A DNA stretch of 64,000 nt, from NCBI GenBank assembly GCA_963966185.1, contig CAWZYM010000399.1:1-64000 (forward strand), given 5' to 3'. The translations under genes were made by a program, and so were the position numbers. The notes beneath the pieces are model-generated. The model worked only from the letters and a program-made list of their open reading frames with translations, did no database searches and was not told the origin of the DNA. The DNA is from Rhabditoides inermis (taxonomy: Eukaryota; Nematoda; Chromadorea; Rhabditida; Rhabditidae). Below are positions 1-11,688 of this stretch, piece by piece; positions within the stretch are counted from its first letter, which is position 1, and every line of letters starts with the position of its first letter.

Positions 1-1129
1 AGAAGTAATAATAGGGACAAACGTGTGTTGATTTCTATCAGACCAAATGTTGTTTCTGGACACGTTCCGAATCTAGTGAGTGAGACTCAAAAATTCTTTC
101 TTTTTTTGAAATGTGTGTCCCTAAAACTAAATACCGATCAGTTATTCGATGACCAAATACAAAAACTCATGAAGAATGAGGCACAGTCGTGTGTTTACTG
201 TGGTATATGGATGTGTAATAAGTGCGCGTTACGGTCTCACTCAGGACAAGGCTGCATTCTTCTCTCACCTCTGTCGATTCGTTTCTCCTCGTATGCGGCC
301 CACGTGAATGAATACTTTGTCGACCTTCAGCTCAGTGCCGACCGATTCTTCTCCGAAAGCTCGCTCATCACAAACGGAATCAGATCCTTGAACTTATCAA
401 AAAAAATGAGCGCAGATGTTATGATAGCCATTATCAAAGGCGAAATTCTCAAGTCATCGCACTTTGACGTGTTCTACGAAAATCAGAAGAAAATCTTTGC
501 TAACTTCACACAAGACCAAAAGGAACTCACTCGAAAAAAAACATTTGCGGCGTTCTTCAAGAAATTTCCAGGTATGTTTACTAGCGCTCCGGCGCGCTAT
601 CGCGGCGCCTCCGCGCTAGATCATGAAAATAAGAAGAAAAGAATAGAAACTCATAGAATAGAATAGAAACTCAAGTTTTTGTTATGATCAATAATACTGT
701 GTGTTTTTTTTTTTACAATTTCATAACATTTTGACTAACTCTTCCTTTTTCCCCCTCTTCCTCTTTTTCCTTCTCTCAAGTCTCCTCTCGCATTTTTTTC
801 TATTGTCTATGCAACAATAACATTACTCTTATTCGCTCTAACACCTGCCTTTCTCTATATATATCTATATGCTTCTCTCTAACTTTTCCTCTCTCCCTCC
901 GTTCTTTGTCAATGCATTTTTAGAGATTGAAGTAAAACTTTTGCTTGGACATGGAGCTTCCGCTGCCGGTAGGTACCCCAAGCTGGCTCTCTCGCGTGGT
1001 TTTGCCCGATTTCACTCTTTCAATCCGCGCGCGCACAATTCTCAATCAAATCGCACGAAACTTTCAGGAAATAATTTTTTCAACATAGCGCATATCATGG
1101 TACCAAAATTGTACACATTGATTAAGTGA
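1..1129 (+). CDS. 3' part of a Cys/His zinc-cluster protein (partial)
   Basis: Partial at the left edge. Readable exons: about 25-75, 142-571, 924-968 and 1068-1129, with donors GTGAGT, GTATGT and GTAGGT. Phases agree (142-571 ends in phase 1, 924-968 keeps phase 1, 1068-1129 closes on TGA). The main exon has a compact zinc-ligand pattern, C-x2-C-x4-C-x2-C-x4-H-x4-C, around 190-255, followed by a Lys/Phe-rich helical stretch. This resembles B-box or RING-like halves, but I do not recognise the family and assign no function. The first intron (76-141, 66 bp) is a multiple of three and has no stop, so it could also be read through. The last exon lies inside a short inverted repeat (1086-1161), which makes the C-terminus doubtful. 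Confidence 0.4.
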
Positions 1130-2200
1130 TAAAATTTGATAAGGCCTGTGATATGCGCTATTGGTCGTACAAAGCTGCGCATATGCTTAAACTGACGAGC
1201 ATGATGAGATCTGCTATATGACATATCAACCATTATCGTATCAATATGCGCTCTATATGAAACCCATCTAGTTTATGCAAAAACGCAATGCTGATCGCGG
1301 TTTCACTCGCTTTCCCACGCTGTGCCCGCACTCTCCCTCGCGCCCTCCGCGATAAGTGCACTCTCTCCGCTCCTCTCTCACTCGCAGGAGACAGGGCGAT
1401 ACGCGTCAAAACAGGCGCCAAAACAGCAGGCCGGGGTGTGCACACACATCCCGGAAACAATCACTGATATTCTGATCATACTATGGTGATATGATCATGG
1501 GCAAGATATGGACACCACTATTTGAAACACGCTCTTTCATTTGCACTACAGTAGAGCTTCCTATAACGTCAGGAATGTGCAAACACCGAACTTGTACAAA
1601 CTTGTTGCAACTAGTCTGAATCGTTTACTAGTAACATGTGGTTGCAGCGGCACTAGACAACTTCCCAGGAAAATGTGTTTCGACTGATGTGCACAAAAAG
1701 TTTCACAGAAATGCTGCAAATTGTTCCCCAGCCTCAGAATCGTATCGTCCTATCAGTGATTAGAAGCGGCCGGTGATATTTGTTCATGAACAATAACTTT
1801 CATTCATGTTACAAGCCCCCTTGCCGTTTCGCATTTGGCTGGCTGCATCCGTGACAGTCCGCTCTGCGCCTCTGCCGCGTGGACATTCCCGTGCAGAGAA
1901 ACACTCTCTCGCGCTCTTTTGCGTCTGCGCCTCCTCTGTGAGAGAGCGCGATTCGGCCCCGCCGGCTCTCTTTTCGGCGATTTCAGGCGAAATGCGCTGA
2001 TTTTTTGTTAGCGGAGTTTGTGGAATTGTGAGAAACTTTGAGAGATAACCCCCAACAAAGTATACATTTCTCAGCTAGTCACGTCGAGATCTTCAAAACT
2101 AGCCCGGTCTCATCACTCAATTCCAATTTTGAAAAATCGGCTTGGGGCCCCTAGCTGCCGGACAGCGAGATTTTGATGTTTTTTTTTTTAACCGGATACT
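1130..2200. other. gene-free stretch with GC-rich patches
   Basis: No ORF here has splice sites or a family pattern. It holds a 13-bp inverted repeat (1086-1098 with 1149-1161, AGCGCATATCA type) and two GC-rich patches (about 1310-1400 and 1855-1970) rich in CTCGCGC and CTCTC. The patches could be promoters, but no neighbouring start supports that. Confidence 0.3.
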
Positions 2201-3360
2201 GAAAGCAAAATTGAGGACGTGGACTACAGCCTAGGACGTAAACTCAACTATCTGCAAAGTTTCAGACAAATTGGTTTAGTATGAATCAAGTCATGAACGC
2301 GGAACTAATCAAAATCGCAAAAGAAATGCGAGGGCGCGCGCATCTTTTGATAATTGGACAATATGTTCCTCACACCGTAACCAATAACGCTGAGTTTTGC
2401 AGGTACGCTCTTTTTGTTGAAACTATTTGTTGAACGTATTTACGGAAAATGAAGCGAAGATGTTTCTTAGATGAGACACGTTCGCTGCGAACAGCAACAA
2501 AATCGATTACTTTCGTGGTTTTTCTTCGAAATATAGGCAATGAGTGTAATTGGAGAGTAAACACGAAGTGGACTGCGTCCAGAAGTAATATGTAAACTTT
2601 CTGAAAAACATCACGCAAATCGGTCAAGTAAAAACGGAGATATGCCCGCGGACACACAAGAAAAGGTGCAAAAGTGTCTATTTTTGGTGGTTTTCGACCA
2701 TAAATAGAGGTAATGAAAGCAAAATTGAGAACTGTCATAAAGTGGACTGCATCAGAAAACGTGAACTCAACTATCTTATGAGTTTCATGCAAACTGGTTC
2801 TGTATGAATCGAGTTATAACCGCGGAAATACTAAAAATCGCAAAAGTGAGGCGAGAGCGCGCGCGGCTCTTGCTAATTTGGCTATATTTTCCTTACACCG
2901 TAACCAATGATGATGAAACTTGCAGGTTAGTGACAGAACTATTTGTTGAAAGTAATTACAGAACAAGAAGCGAAACTGTTTCTTAGGTGAGAAGCTTTTG
3001 CAGCGGACAGCACCAAAATCGGCGAATTTTGAGGTTTTTCTACCAAATATAGGCAATGAGTGTAATTGGAGAGTAATCACAAAGTGGACTGCATCCTGGA
3101 GTAGTTTGCAAACTTTCTGCAAAGTTTGACGCGAATCGGTTCGGTAGAAACGGAGTTATGACCGCGGACACACAAGAAAAAGTGCAAAAGTGACCATTTT
3201 TGGTGGTTTTTCGACCAAATATGGACGTGGAGGAGGAGTTGAGAGGTGCCTGAATTTTGTCGTCGTCCTTGGAAGAGAACACAACTTTTTACCAAGTTTC
3301 ATGTGAATCGGTTGAGTTTGAAGCTAGTTATGACTCTGGAATGACGGACACCATAGGACA
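2200..3360 (+). repeat. diverged satellite-like block, about 520-bp higher-order period
   Basis: One module, AACT(T/C)..TCTGCAAAGTTT followed by AATCGGT, then GAGTTATGACCGCGGA, recurs at about 2239, 2592, 2761, 3109 and 3281. The spacings are 353, 169, 348 and 172 bp, so a 350+170 pattern repeats with a period near 520 bp. The blocks starting at about 2281 and 2803 align over several hundred bases. The 350-bp interval is about twice 173 bp, which suggests an ancestral monomer near 173 bp in sets of three (inference). No copy keeps a convincing reading frame. Confidence 0.6.
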
Positions 3361-4351
3361 TTTTAGTAGAAAAGGCAATGAGAAAATGTCATGTGATTGA
3401 TATTTTTATCTTCAGACTTCGACAAATAAGCTGCTTTAAGTTTAAGAGCATGCCTTACCCTCACTCAACTCACTCAAAAACGCGCGTTTATAAATATTCA
3501 ACAATAATATCGTATTGTATTACGGTAGTTACATGAGTTTTTCGAATTAATTGTTATGCGTAAAATCACAGTAATGTCATGTGTTTTTGAGGCAAATTTT
3601 CTTGTTCGAATAAATAAATGTGTTGACACCGCCCGCGGTATAACACAATTCGAATCAAAATAGGCAAATTTTCAAATTTTCAAAGTTTACATATTCCTAC
3701 CAAATCAAGAATGGACGTTATCAATAGCAATAATAATAATAACAGTTAGCGACGATAATTGTCACGGTGCTGCTCAAATTGAGACAGGACAGCAAGTTCT
3801 GTGTGGTCAAGGTGGAACTCCGTCCGAGATTGTGCGGGTAATTTCGCCCTCACCACCACACAGTTTTACGCCAAAACTGGGTCGGTGGCCTCGACGGCGA
3901 GCCGCAATGAGAGTGGGTGAGCGAGATGCGCGAGGGGCAAGCGAGAGGCCAATCAGATCGCGGAGGTCGGCCACGCGACCAATGAGCGCGGAGTGCAGAG
4001 GGCGGGGCTTACGTGATGCGGACCGCCGTCGTGAACACGTTTAGTGGCAAGCGAGAGAGCGCGAGAGAATGGCGGTTTTGGACGCCGCAACCGATATATG
4101 TAGGTTTTACGAATCGTTCGCATAGGTCTTACAAAATGTTAATCTAACAAATAACACTCACTTATTAAATATATTGTTTTATGATAGAGAAAGTCGTGTC
4201 CGCTGCGCGCCGCCCCTAATGTCTGAATGTCCCACTCCCCCTGAACCCATGAATGACCCTTATAACGCATGAACATTTGTGGTGTTTATTCGAGAGAAGG
4301 GAGAGAGTGGGGGAGAAAGAGAATGTGATCGGGAGAGAGAGAGAGCGGGAA

Positions 4352-4396
<45 letters not shown>

Positions 4397-4751
4397 TAAC
4401 TAATTTTCATCAATAAGTCACATTACTTTTATCAAAAACAAAATTGACTTCTTTTTTAAATTACAGTATCATGAGAACGTCGGGAGCGCCGCCCCTAATG
4501 TCTATGATAGAGAAAGTACGGCTATCAATATACATGATAAATGAACGCATTTCTTCTATTTATGCACCTGTTCCATTACATCTGTTTCTGAGCGCGCGTC
4601 GTAGTTCCAACCATCGTTCCACCTTCCATCTTTCCGCGCATTCAATTAAATTCCATAATCATAAATCAAATACGTGTAACAATTCTAAATATTTATCTGT
4701 TTGCAACATCAACTATGTTGTTTTTTACAATTGCCAAAATCATTTAGAATA
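3361..4751. other. intergenic region with CCAAT/GC-box patch and GA microsatellite
   Basis: About 3890-4080 is GC-rich and holds CCAAT-like sites (GGCCAATCAG, GACCAATGAG) and a GGGCGGGG box, so it could be a promoter for rightward transcription. A (GA)n run lies at about 4343-4392. The pieces TATGATAGAGAAAGT and GCGCCGCCCCTAATGTCT occur twice in swapped order, at about 4181-4222 and 4486-4518. No gene is supported. Confidence 0.35.
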
Positions 4752-6545
4752 ATGAGTGCTGGCAATGCCTACGAGGACGACTATTACTATCACTCGGACG
4801 CTGGAAACTCGGACATCATTTCACTGACTGTCAGTGATGAGTTTATGGAGCAACTGAAAAACGACTACTATTCATACAACGGATACGTGATGGACGATGA
4901 AGACAAACACTGGTATATGGTCGATCCGCCCATGTATCACTATGCCTATTCCATCACATTCTGCACTCTGTCTCTCTGGGGAATCTCTCTCTACATTCCG
5001 GTGTTATGGGTGAGACGGTTTTTATTTATTTTTTCCTCAAAAATCGAAACCAGACCATAAAATCGGCAAAGCATCGCTGGGAGAATTCAGCGTATCGCAT
5101 TCTGTTTCACTTGGGTCTGTCACAAATCCTCTCGATGTTCGTGTATTTCTCGAATGGCATGTCCTCTCTTCTCTCTACAAGGTTCTGTGGCGACAGGTGT
5201 ATGAGTGTAAGTTTAAATTGCTATGGTTTACAACATGTTTACAATATATAAATGCACAACATGTTTACCTTATATTTTACAAACTGTCTAGATTGCTGGT
5301 GCCATTCACATGTTTGCATTCTACGCTTCCTCTTTTCTATTCGATATTTTAAGTGCCAGTCAAATCATCAAAATCGTGTGCACTCGACGCTATGCTTCCA
5401 ACATTTCACGAATTGTCTACGTTGATGTGAGCTATTTATTTTTCTTTTAAGGTGTGGTCAGTCTTTCCGAAACAGCCCCTTCAAAACGCCTTCGAAACAC
5501 GCTGTCTGGCCGTGTTTCGAAAGCGTTTCGAAGTCAGTATCGAAGAGAGTTTCGAAGAGATTGATCACTACTTTAAGATACTCACTTACTTTCATTCCTT
5601 ACTTTTCTAGATGTGGTCAATGTCTTGCTGGATGCTGGCCACTGGCGGGTTCCTCTTCCATCTCTCACCCTTTCTCTCGCCTATCCACTACGATGTGGGT
5701 TACATTTTTGAAGGGCCAGTACGAATTCAAATATCTCATGCAAGACAAAACGATGTTTAGAATGCAAATTGTAAGAAAATTGTAAGTGGTGATTAGATGA
5801 TTAGAATCGTTCGCAATGAGATGAGAGCTAAAATTTTTGAATTTTCGCGCTGTCCCACTATCACGGTCCGCGCATCTTCTCTTCGCAGTCATTTCGTACA
5901 ATGTGCTGGGAGGAGATAGAATAAGCTATGTGTATCCTAAATTCATTTTACAGCTGTACTGGTTCTCGTGGCTGTATACCTCCTCGGAAACGAGAGCAGT
6001 GCATCGACTGGTGGACGTTCGACTGTTCATCGAGAGAACCACGGCCTTTCTCTCTCTCATCACTCTCATTGCTGTCATCGCAGACTTCACGCGACAGGTA
6101 ACGAATGCTTTCAGAAAAAAAATAAAAAGAGTTTTCTGTTTGCAGAAGTGCTGCAACTCGCGTTACAACCGCGATCTGCGAAATGAGCTGATTATCAAAG
6201 CGCAGGTTAGACTGTACAAAAAAAACGAAACAAGCAATGCAGATCTCGGTGCTCTGTTTTTTCCGAGTGTTGATGGGATGCCAGAATCTGTTGCCGTTTT
6301 ATCGAATAGTCGATTGGGGAGCAGCCATGATCCACTTTTGGTTCATCAACAGCCTGCAACACGTGTTATTCGCCCATCTACAGCCGCTGATGTACTCGAT
6401 ACTTATACGGTTAGAATAAGTTATAAATTAGTTAGAAGTTGGAACATTGTTTTTTTTCAGACGCGAAACCACTGTCTACAGTGTGCGCGTTTTCAATGTT
6501 CAATGTCCAAGAATCCTTGATACCCAAGTGAACTCTAATTTTTGA
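4752..6545 (+). CDS. serpentine (seven-helix) chemoreceptor, Srt-like
   Basis: Exons: 4752-5009, 5054-5206, 5292-5426, 5611-about 5755, about 5954-6097, 6146-6205, 6243-6409, 6461-6545. The donor of exon 4 and acceptor of exon 5 are uncertain (in-frame TAG at 5758). The protein starts with an acidic, Tyr-rich extracellular segment, then hydrophobic helices: TM1 ending LYIPVLW; an ILFHLGLSQILSMF helix followed by a Cys before TM3, as in Srt receptors; AGAIHMFAFYASSFLF; a C-terminal helix near MIHFWFINSL; and a short tail. Srt proteins are nematode GPCRs usually placed on sensory cilia; that role here is from family knowledge. AATAAA follows at 6641. Srt rather than another srg-superfamily member is likely but not certain. 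Confidence 0.65.
5446..5577. mobile_element. palindromic MITE in an intron of the srt-like gene
   Basis: The whole 130-bp stretch folds on itself. The outer arms (TTAAGGTGTGGTCAGTC on the left; the reverse complement TTAAAGTAGTGATCAATC on the right) are imperfect inverted repeats. The centre is a strong stem, CTTCGAAACACG with CGTGTTTCGAAAG around CTGTCTGGC. TTAA lies at both tips. Short relatives occur elsewhere in the window (about 12702-12846, 23622-23680, 56508-56576). Confidence 0.5.
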
Positions 6546-7291
6546 AAATGTGTGATTTGTGTCAGTCTTTGATTGGTGTTTGTGTTAGAAAGAGATATTC
6601 TTTGTGAAATACGAGTGATTGTTAGTTCCATTGTGTATGTAATAAACCCATATCAACCCTGTGATTCGCTGCGAGATAACTAGAAAGAGAGATGAAACGA
6701 GTGCTGTGAAATCGTGAGAAATTGTAAGGGCTGGTACTGATCATTGACAAATGCTACCGAGAGACATTTTCCAAATACGAAAAGAAGCACCGAAAGCAGT
6801 TCGATCAGAGATTTTGTCGGGAAAACTGCGTACTCGAGAGATCGAGATCGAAAAAACTGGCAGACGCGCATGCTATGCGTATAAAAGGACATACGATCAA
6901 GGTGTCTTTCTCTATATACTATATCTTCCGTGATTTCCTTCGTCCCCACCTACATAGACCGATTCGTCTACATATATTAGACATTTTTTATTCTTTTTCA
7001 CCGCCCCCCGACGACGATGGAACGTCAATGTGAGTGTTTCCTCATTCATCTCAGCACATTCTGCGTTCATTTACAGTTCAAGGATTTCGAGTTTCAGGAA
7101 ACGTAGTGCCTTGATGAACACGGGTCTCACCAGTACACTTTCACGGTGATAGGCTCGCATCGAAGCACAAATCGGAGAGCAGCCCTATGATCGAAGTGAG
7201 CAGCTGCGGAGATGGGAGCATCGCGGACACATAGCGCAGATCAATCCGTTCATGCCACTCAACCGTGTTGAATAAACAAGTGCTGATCAGG
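6546..7291. other. intergenic; TATA-like site and possible orphan exon
   Basis: A TATA-like sequence TATAAAAGG lies at 6880-6888, and ATG at 7017 follows. The start does not connect in frame to later exons. 7151-7273 reads as a possible terminal exon behind TGATAG, encoding a basic 40-residue tail that ends in INPFMPLNRVE and a TAA. I could not build a full gene and recognise no family. Confidence 0.25.
6880..6888 (+). promoter_or_regulatory. TATA-like element
   Basis: TATAAAAGG in a GC-mixed context, upstream of ATG 7017. No coherent gene follows, so its role is open. Confidence 0.3.
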
Positions 7292-7644
7292 TTAAAGGAA
7301 CAGTGGCGACTCATTTTTGACTCAGAGTATTATTTTTAAAAAAATTAACCTAACACATTTGCAATTTTCGCGAAAGAACTACGATTCTACGTTACTTTCG
7401 AACCTGCCACTGCCACGGATGCAGACGAAAATTTGAATTACCCGCCAACGTTTCAATACTGCACGTTCGGATCGGAGACATGCGCAAATGAACGGTCACT
7501 TGCTTCATGGCTCAGTGCATGTGCGCTGCGTTGTGGCCCCCGATCCTCGCGGGTTCGATTCCGGTTACTGCCAAGTCTTTTGCTCGTGTGAAAATGAGGA
7601 GTTGTGGCAGGTTGTGGCAAAATAAGTCACCACTGTTCCTTTAA
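7292..7644. mobile_element. TTAA-flanked MITE with a tRNA-like B box
   Basis: The left tip 7292-7311 begins TTAAAGGAACAGTGGCGACT. The right tip 7625-7644 is its reverse complement with one mismatch. TTAA is at both outer ends, as a duplicated TTAA target would give (the mark of piggyBac-type insertion; family assignment is inference). The 350-bp interior has no ORF. Near 7510-7570 it contains TGGCTCAGTGC (A-box-like) and GGTTCGATTCC (a perfect B-box), but no acceptor stem, so it is not a tRNA gene. Confidence 0.7.
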
Positions 7645-8526
7645 GAGTCTATGAGTTATGCAATCACTCGAATATCGTTGCTTTCTGAATCTCCGAAAAA
7701 GGCATCTCCCAACTAACAACGAGAGCGGCAACTTTGATTTTTTGAATCACTATTCTTCAACATTCAACCAGCTATCTCGTAGTCAATACGTTCACTACGT
7801 ACTAACGCTGCCGTTCTGTCACGGGAATGATTTTTAATAGGATTCGAATAGGCCCCGCCCACTCTGGGGGGTTTCCCCGAATATTTTGGGAGTACATACG
7901 TGAACAACAGAACACCCACTTACCACTGGCAGATTAATCTTATAATCGTAAGAGGCGTACTGTGTATTTTGGTGAGTTAGTTCTAGTTTGAACAGGACAA
8001 TGTCTGATTCTCTTTGAATCGTGAACAAAGATTGGCAATGAAATGAAAAAAGGTGAGACGATGCCTAGAAGACTAGAAGCAGTAGCCTGCACTATGTTGG
8101 GATGTATCCTTCTTCCAGCTGGATATACGTGAACGCATGCATCTAGAGTAAAGTCAGTAAAGGAAAAGACTGAAATGTGATGTGGATAAACGAAATGAAG
8201 CTTGATGTGATTTGATAAGTGATAAGCTATTGTTGAAGCCACAGTTACAGCCACAATAGATTTGAATAGAAACGACAGCTATTTTGAGCTGTTACTGACA
8301 CGCTGAAAACACGTGAAAACTCAAAATTTAAAATAGGCATCGCTCAGAGTACGACAAACATATGTACAAGTCACTGTTGAGGTCTGATTTTATAAGCGGG
8401 TTTTCGAACAACAAAGTGCAACGCTGTTTACTGTTGACACATCCATGTGTAGCATATAATTCGACTTTTAAAGGTATAGTTTAACTATGCAAATTTCCAA
8501 GGGTTCCTCATTGCATAACTGAGCAG
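7645..8526. other. intergenic upstream of the SLC17 gene
   Basis: Open frames on both strands (for example about 7940-8254 on the minus strand) show no splice context or protein pattern. I see no gene here. Confidence 0.3.
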
Positions 8527-8534
8527 TATAAAAA
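8527..8534 (+). promoter_or_regulatory. TATA box of the SLC17 gene
   Basis: TATAAAAA about 165 bases before the ATG at 8697, with T/C-rich DNA in between. The placement fits a core promoter. Confidence 0.45.
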
Positions 8535-8696
8535 GCGACGCGCTTTTGTGAGAGCCACATCAGCTTGCGAGATCGTTTCATTTCTGTTTTCGATATACGG
8601 TTCTTTTCTCTTTTTTGACCGTCTTGTGATGATATTTTCCTGATTTAGTAATAGTACTGTAAGAGATATAGAATTAAAGATCGAGTTTCAGTCAAT

Positions 8697-9369
8697 ATGT
8701 TTCTTTCGGATAGGAAGATTCACTTCGGACACAGGACACGCTTCGTCGTTCTCATTCTCAGCCGTGCGTTTTTTTTTACTTGTAGTAGTATAATAATAGA
8801 GAAAAGTATAACAATATAACACTCAATTAACAATATATCGTTTGATGTTTCAGTGATCTGCTTCACACTCATTTTGAGCAACTCGCTCGCCCTAAACTTC
8901 ACTGTGATTTGTATGGAAGACGTGATCGACGAGCAGACATCATTCGACTACAATAGAACAAGTGAGCTCTCTCTCCCCCCTCTTCCTCTCCCTCTCCCTC
9001 TCCCTCTCCCTCTCCCTCTCCCTCTCCCTCTCCCTCTCCCTCTCCCTCTCCCTCTCCCTCTCCCTCTCCCTCTCCCTCTCCCTCTCCCTCTCCCTCTCCC
9101 TCTCCCTCTCCCTCTCCCTCTCCCTCTCCCTCTCCCTCTCTCATCTCCTCATTCAGCTTCTCCTCACTGGCTGCACTCTACCCGTCGGATCAACTCTCTT
9201 TTCTCGGCGATCGCTGTTGGAATGCTCATGGGAACCATCCCATTCATGCAGTTCATCGAGCATTTGGGATTGAGGTAAAAGCGACGAAACCAACGCTATA
9301 CCGTCGTATCATTTGCCGCCCTCTACTGTATTGATTGACCTATTCAGTGTGTGATTAGTCTGTATTTCC

Positions 9370-9409
<40 letters not shown>

Positions 9410-9642
9410 CGTTGTACGGAAATGACTCTTTCCTAATCTTCTACATACACATCGTCTCACTATTTGTTTCTTTTTTTGCAATTTGATCCCTCCCAGGTAC
9501 ACTCTCCTTCTATACGGTGGGGTATCTGGCGTGGCTACAGTACTCCTCCCACTCGCCGTAGACGCAGGATTCTGGACCGTGTTCGCGGCCAGGGTGGCAC
9601 AGGTGAGATAGAGGGTGAGAGAGAGAAAGAAAGAGAGAGAGG

Positions 9643-9687
<45 letters not shown>

Positions 9688-10176
9688 CCCTTGGCAGGGT
9701 TTCGCGACGTCGATCACCCTGCCTGGCACGGGGGCTGTGCCCGCGGCGTGGAGTTCCCTCTCCCAGACAAGCATCTATGTGGCGGTGCTCAGCTGCCACA
9801 TACAAGCGAGTATTCAAGTGTTTGTATTTTCCAGAATCAATGACAGATATGACAGGTTATATCAATCCTTTCATGGTTTGTAAGTCGTCTCGTAATGATC
9901 ACTCGCTCGCTACAGGCGAGTAAGTATACCACGAAAAGCCACTTCCCTAAGAGATAGTATAAGAACTGAAACTATAGTTAGCCTTAGCTACGTTCGCCCA
10001 TTTAAAACATCGATTGATTATACAATGCGAGTTGAGCTAAAAACAAGCTCTACATGCCAATCTATGAGGTAACTAGTTATGCTCATTTTTTTAGTTCTCT
10101 TCGATTTTCACTATGCCAGTGGCTGGGGCGCTGTGTGGATCGCCACTGGGATGGAGGAGTCTCTACTATCTACAGG

Positions 10177-10242
<66 letters not shown>

Positions 10243-10711
10243 ACTCCATACTTTAGGGAACTCTCACCATCATCTTCATCACCATTATGACACTGTTCTA
10301 CACCGAGACGCCGGAATTGCACAGGTAGTGTATTTTTCTCTCTCTTTCCTCTCTCTCTCTCTCTCTCTCTCTCTGTCTACCTCCCCCCCTCTCTCAAAAG
10401 ATCTTCTCCAGACACGTCTCCTCCAAGGAGCTGTCTCTCATCCGGGAGGGAAAGAGCAACGAATCCTCCAACACACGCGACATCCCGTACAGAAAGATGT
10501 GCACGGTGAGACATCACTTAAACATTTACCGTACACCAGAGATTCGTTGCAGGACCGAGTGGTTCTCGGGATCTGGACGTCGCTGTTCGGGAACAACCTC
10601 GCCCTGCAGCTCTTCATTCAGTTCGGCCCGACCTACATGAACAAGGTAGGGCTATATTTTTGTAAACCAGAATCCTCTCTGTCTTGTTTTCGCATCCCAT
10701 GTACAGTGTAA

Positions 10712-10743
<32 letters not shown>

Positions 10744-11640
10744 CGCATGCGACGCGTGTACTCGGTTGTAGGTGCTGGGTATGGACGCGCGCTCCACCGG
10801 CCTGGCGGTCGCCCTCCCCCACATTCTCTCAGCCAGCGTCAAGCTGAGCGGGGGTCGGCTGTCCGACTACGTCACATGCATCAGTGAGAAGGTACTGCAA
10901 CACCACTATTCAATTTATCAATGCCACATTCCTTACACACGAAATAACACACGAGGAAATCGGACATCACGCTAGCCGAAACATTTCATACTATCTTTAG
11001 ATAAAAGTACACGGTTAGATCTAGGGGTCAAAAATAGGTGAAATATTTACTTGTTTCAGGCAAAAATTCTCATCTTCGCGGTAATTTCGCAAGGCATGAT
11101 GGCCGCTTGCATTGCTGCGTTGGCATTGGTGAGAGGGAGCGAGGAAGGGAGAGAGAGAGAGGGAGAGAGAGAGAGGGAGAGAGGAGGAGAAGGAGGGGGA
11201 GAAGGAGGAGAAAGAGAGAGAGAGAAGAAGGGAGAGAGAGAGAGAGGTTGCAGGTGGAAGACGTGGACTCTGCTCGCATCCTCTACACCACAGCTATCGT
11301 CTCCTCGGGTCTCAATGTAGTTGGCACCACCAAGTGCGCACAGTTGGTGAGTGAAAGGGTCGTTCCCATATCTGTGCTCTGTTTTTGTGTTTCGAAGGGA
11401 TAGTAAGAACATTTAGAACATATCCCGCAGTTAAGAAAGGTTTTGAAATGTTTTACAGTACAACTGCCTGCAAAGAAAACTAAAAATCTCATGGCAATTC
11501 CTTTCAGGTGGCGCGTAAGTATGTCTCTTTTGTGATGAACGTCACTTCACTCTGTGTGTGCCTTATTCAACTCGGACTTCCATTCGCTGTCGGGTATATT
11601 GCGGCAGACAACCAGAGAGAAGAGGTGAGAGAGAGAGGGA

Positions 11641-11688
<48 letters not shown>

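Noticed and set aside
7017..7110. Gene starting at ATG 7017 behind the TATA-like site
   Set aside because: Every available acceptor gives a stop within a few codons.
7505..7580. tRNA gene
   Set aside because: A good B box is present, but the acceptor and T stems do not pair and there is no anticodon arm.
8853..9278. Long Leu-Pro and Leu-Ser reading frames, with Glu-Gly frames opposite
   Set aside because: They are translations of the (CCCTCT)n run inside an SLC17 intron; true exons flank it on both sides in the right phase.
11038..11412. Arg-Glu-Gly and Leu-Ser frames around 11130-11250
   Set aside because: GA-rich intron tract of the SLC17 gene.
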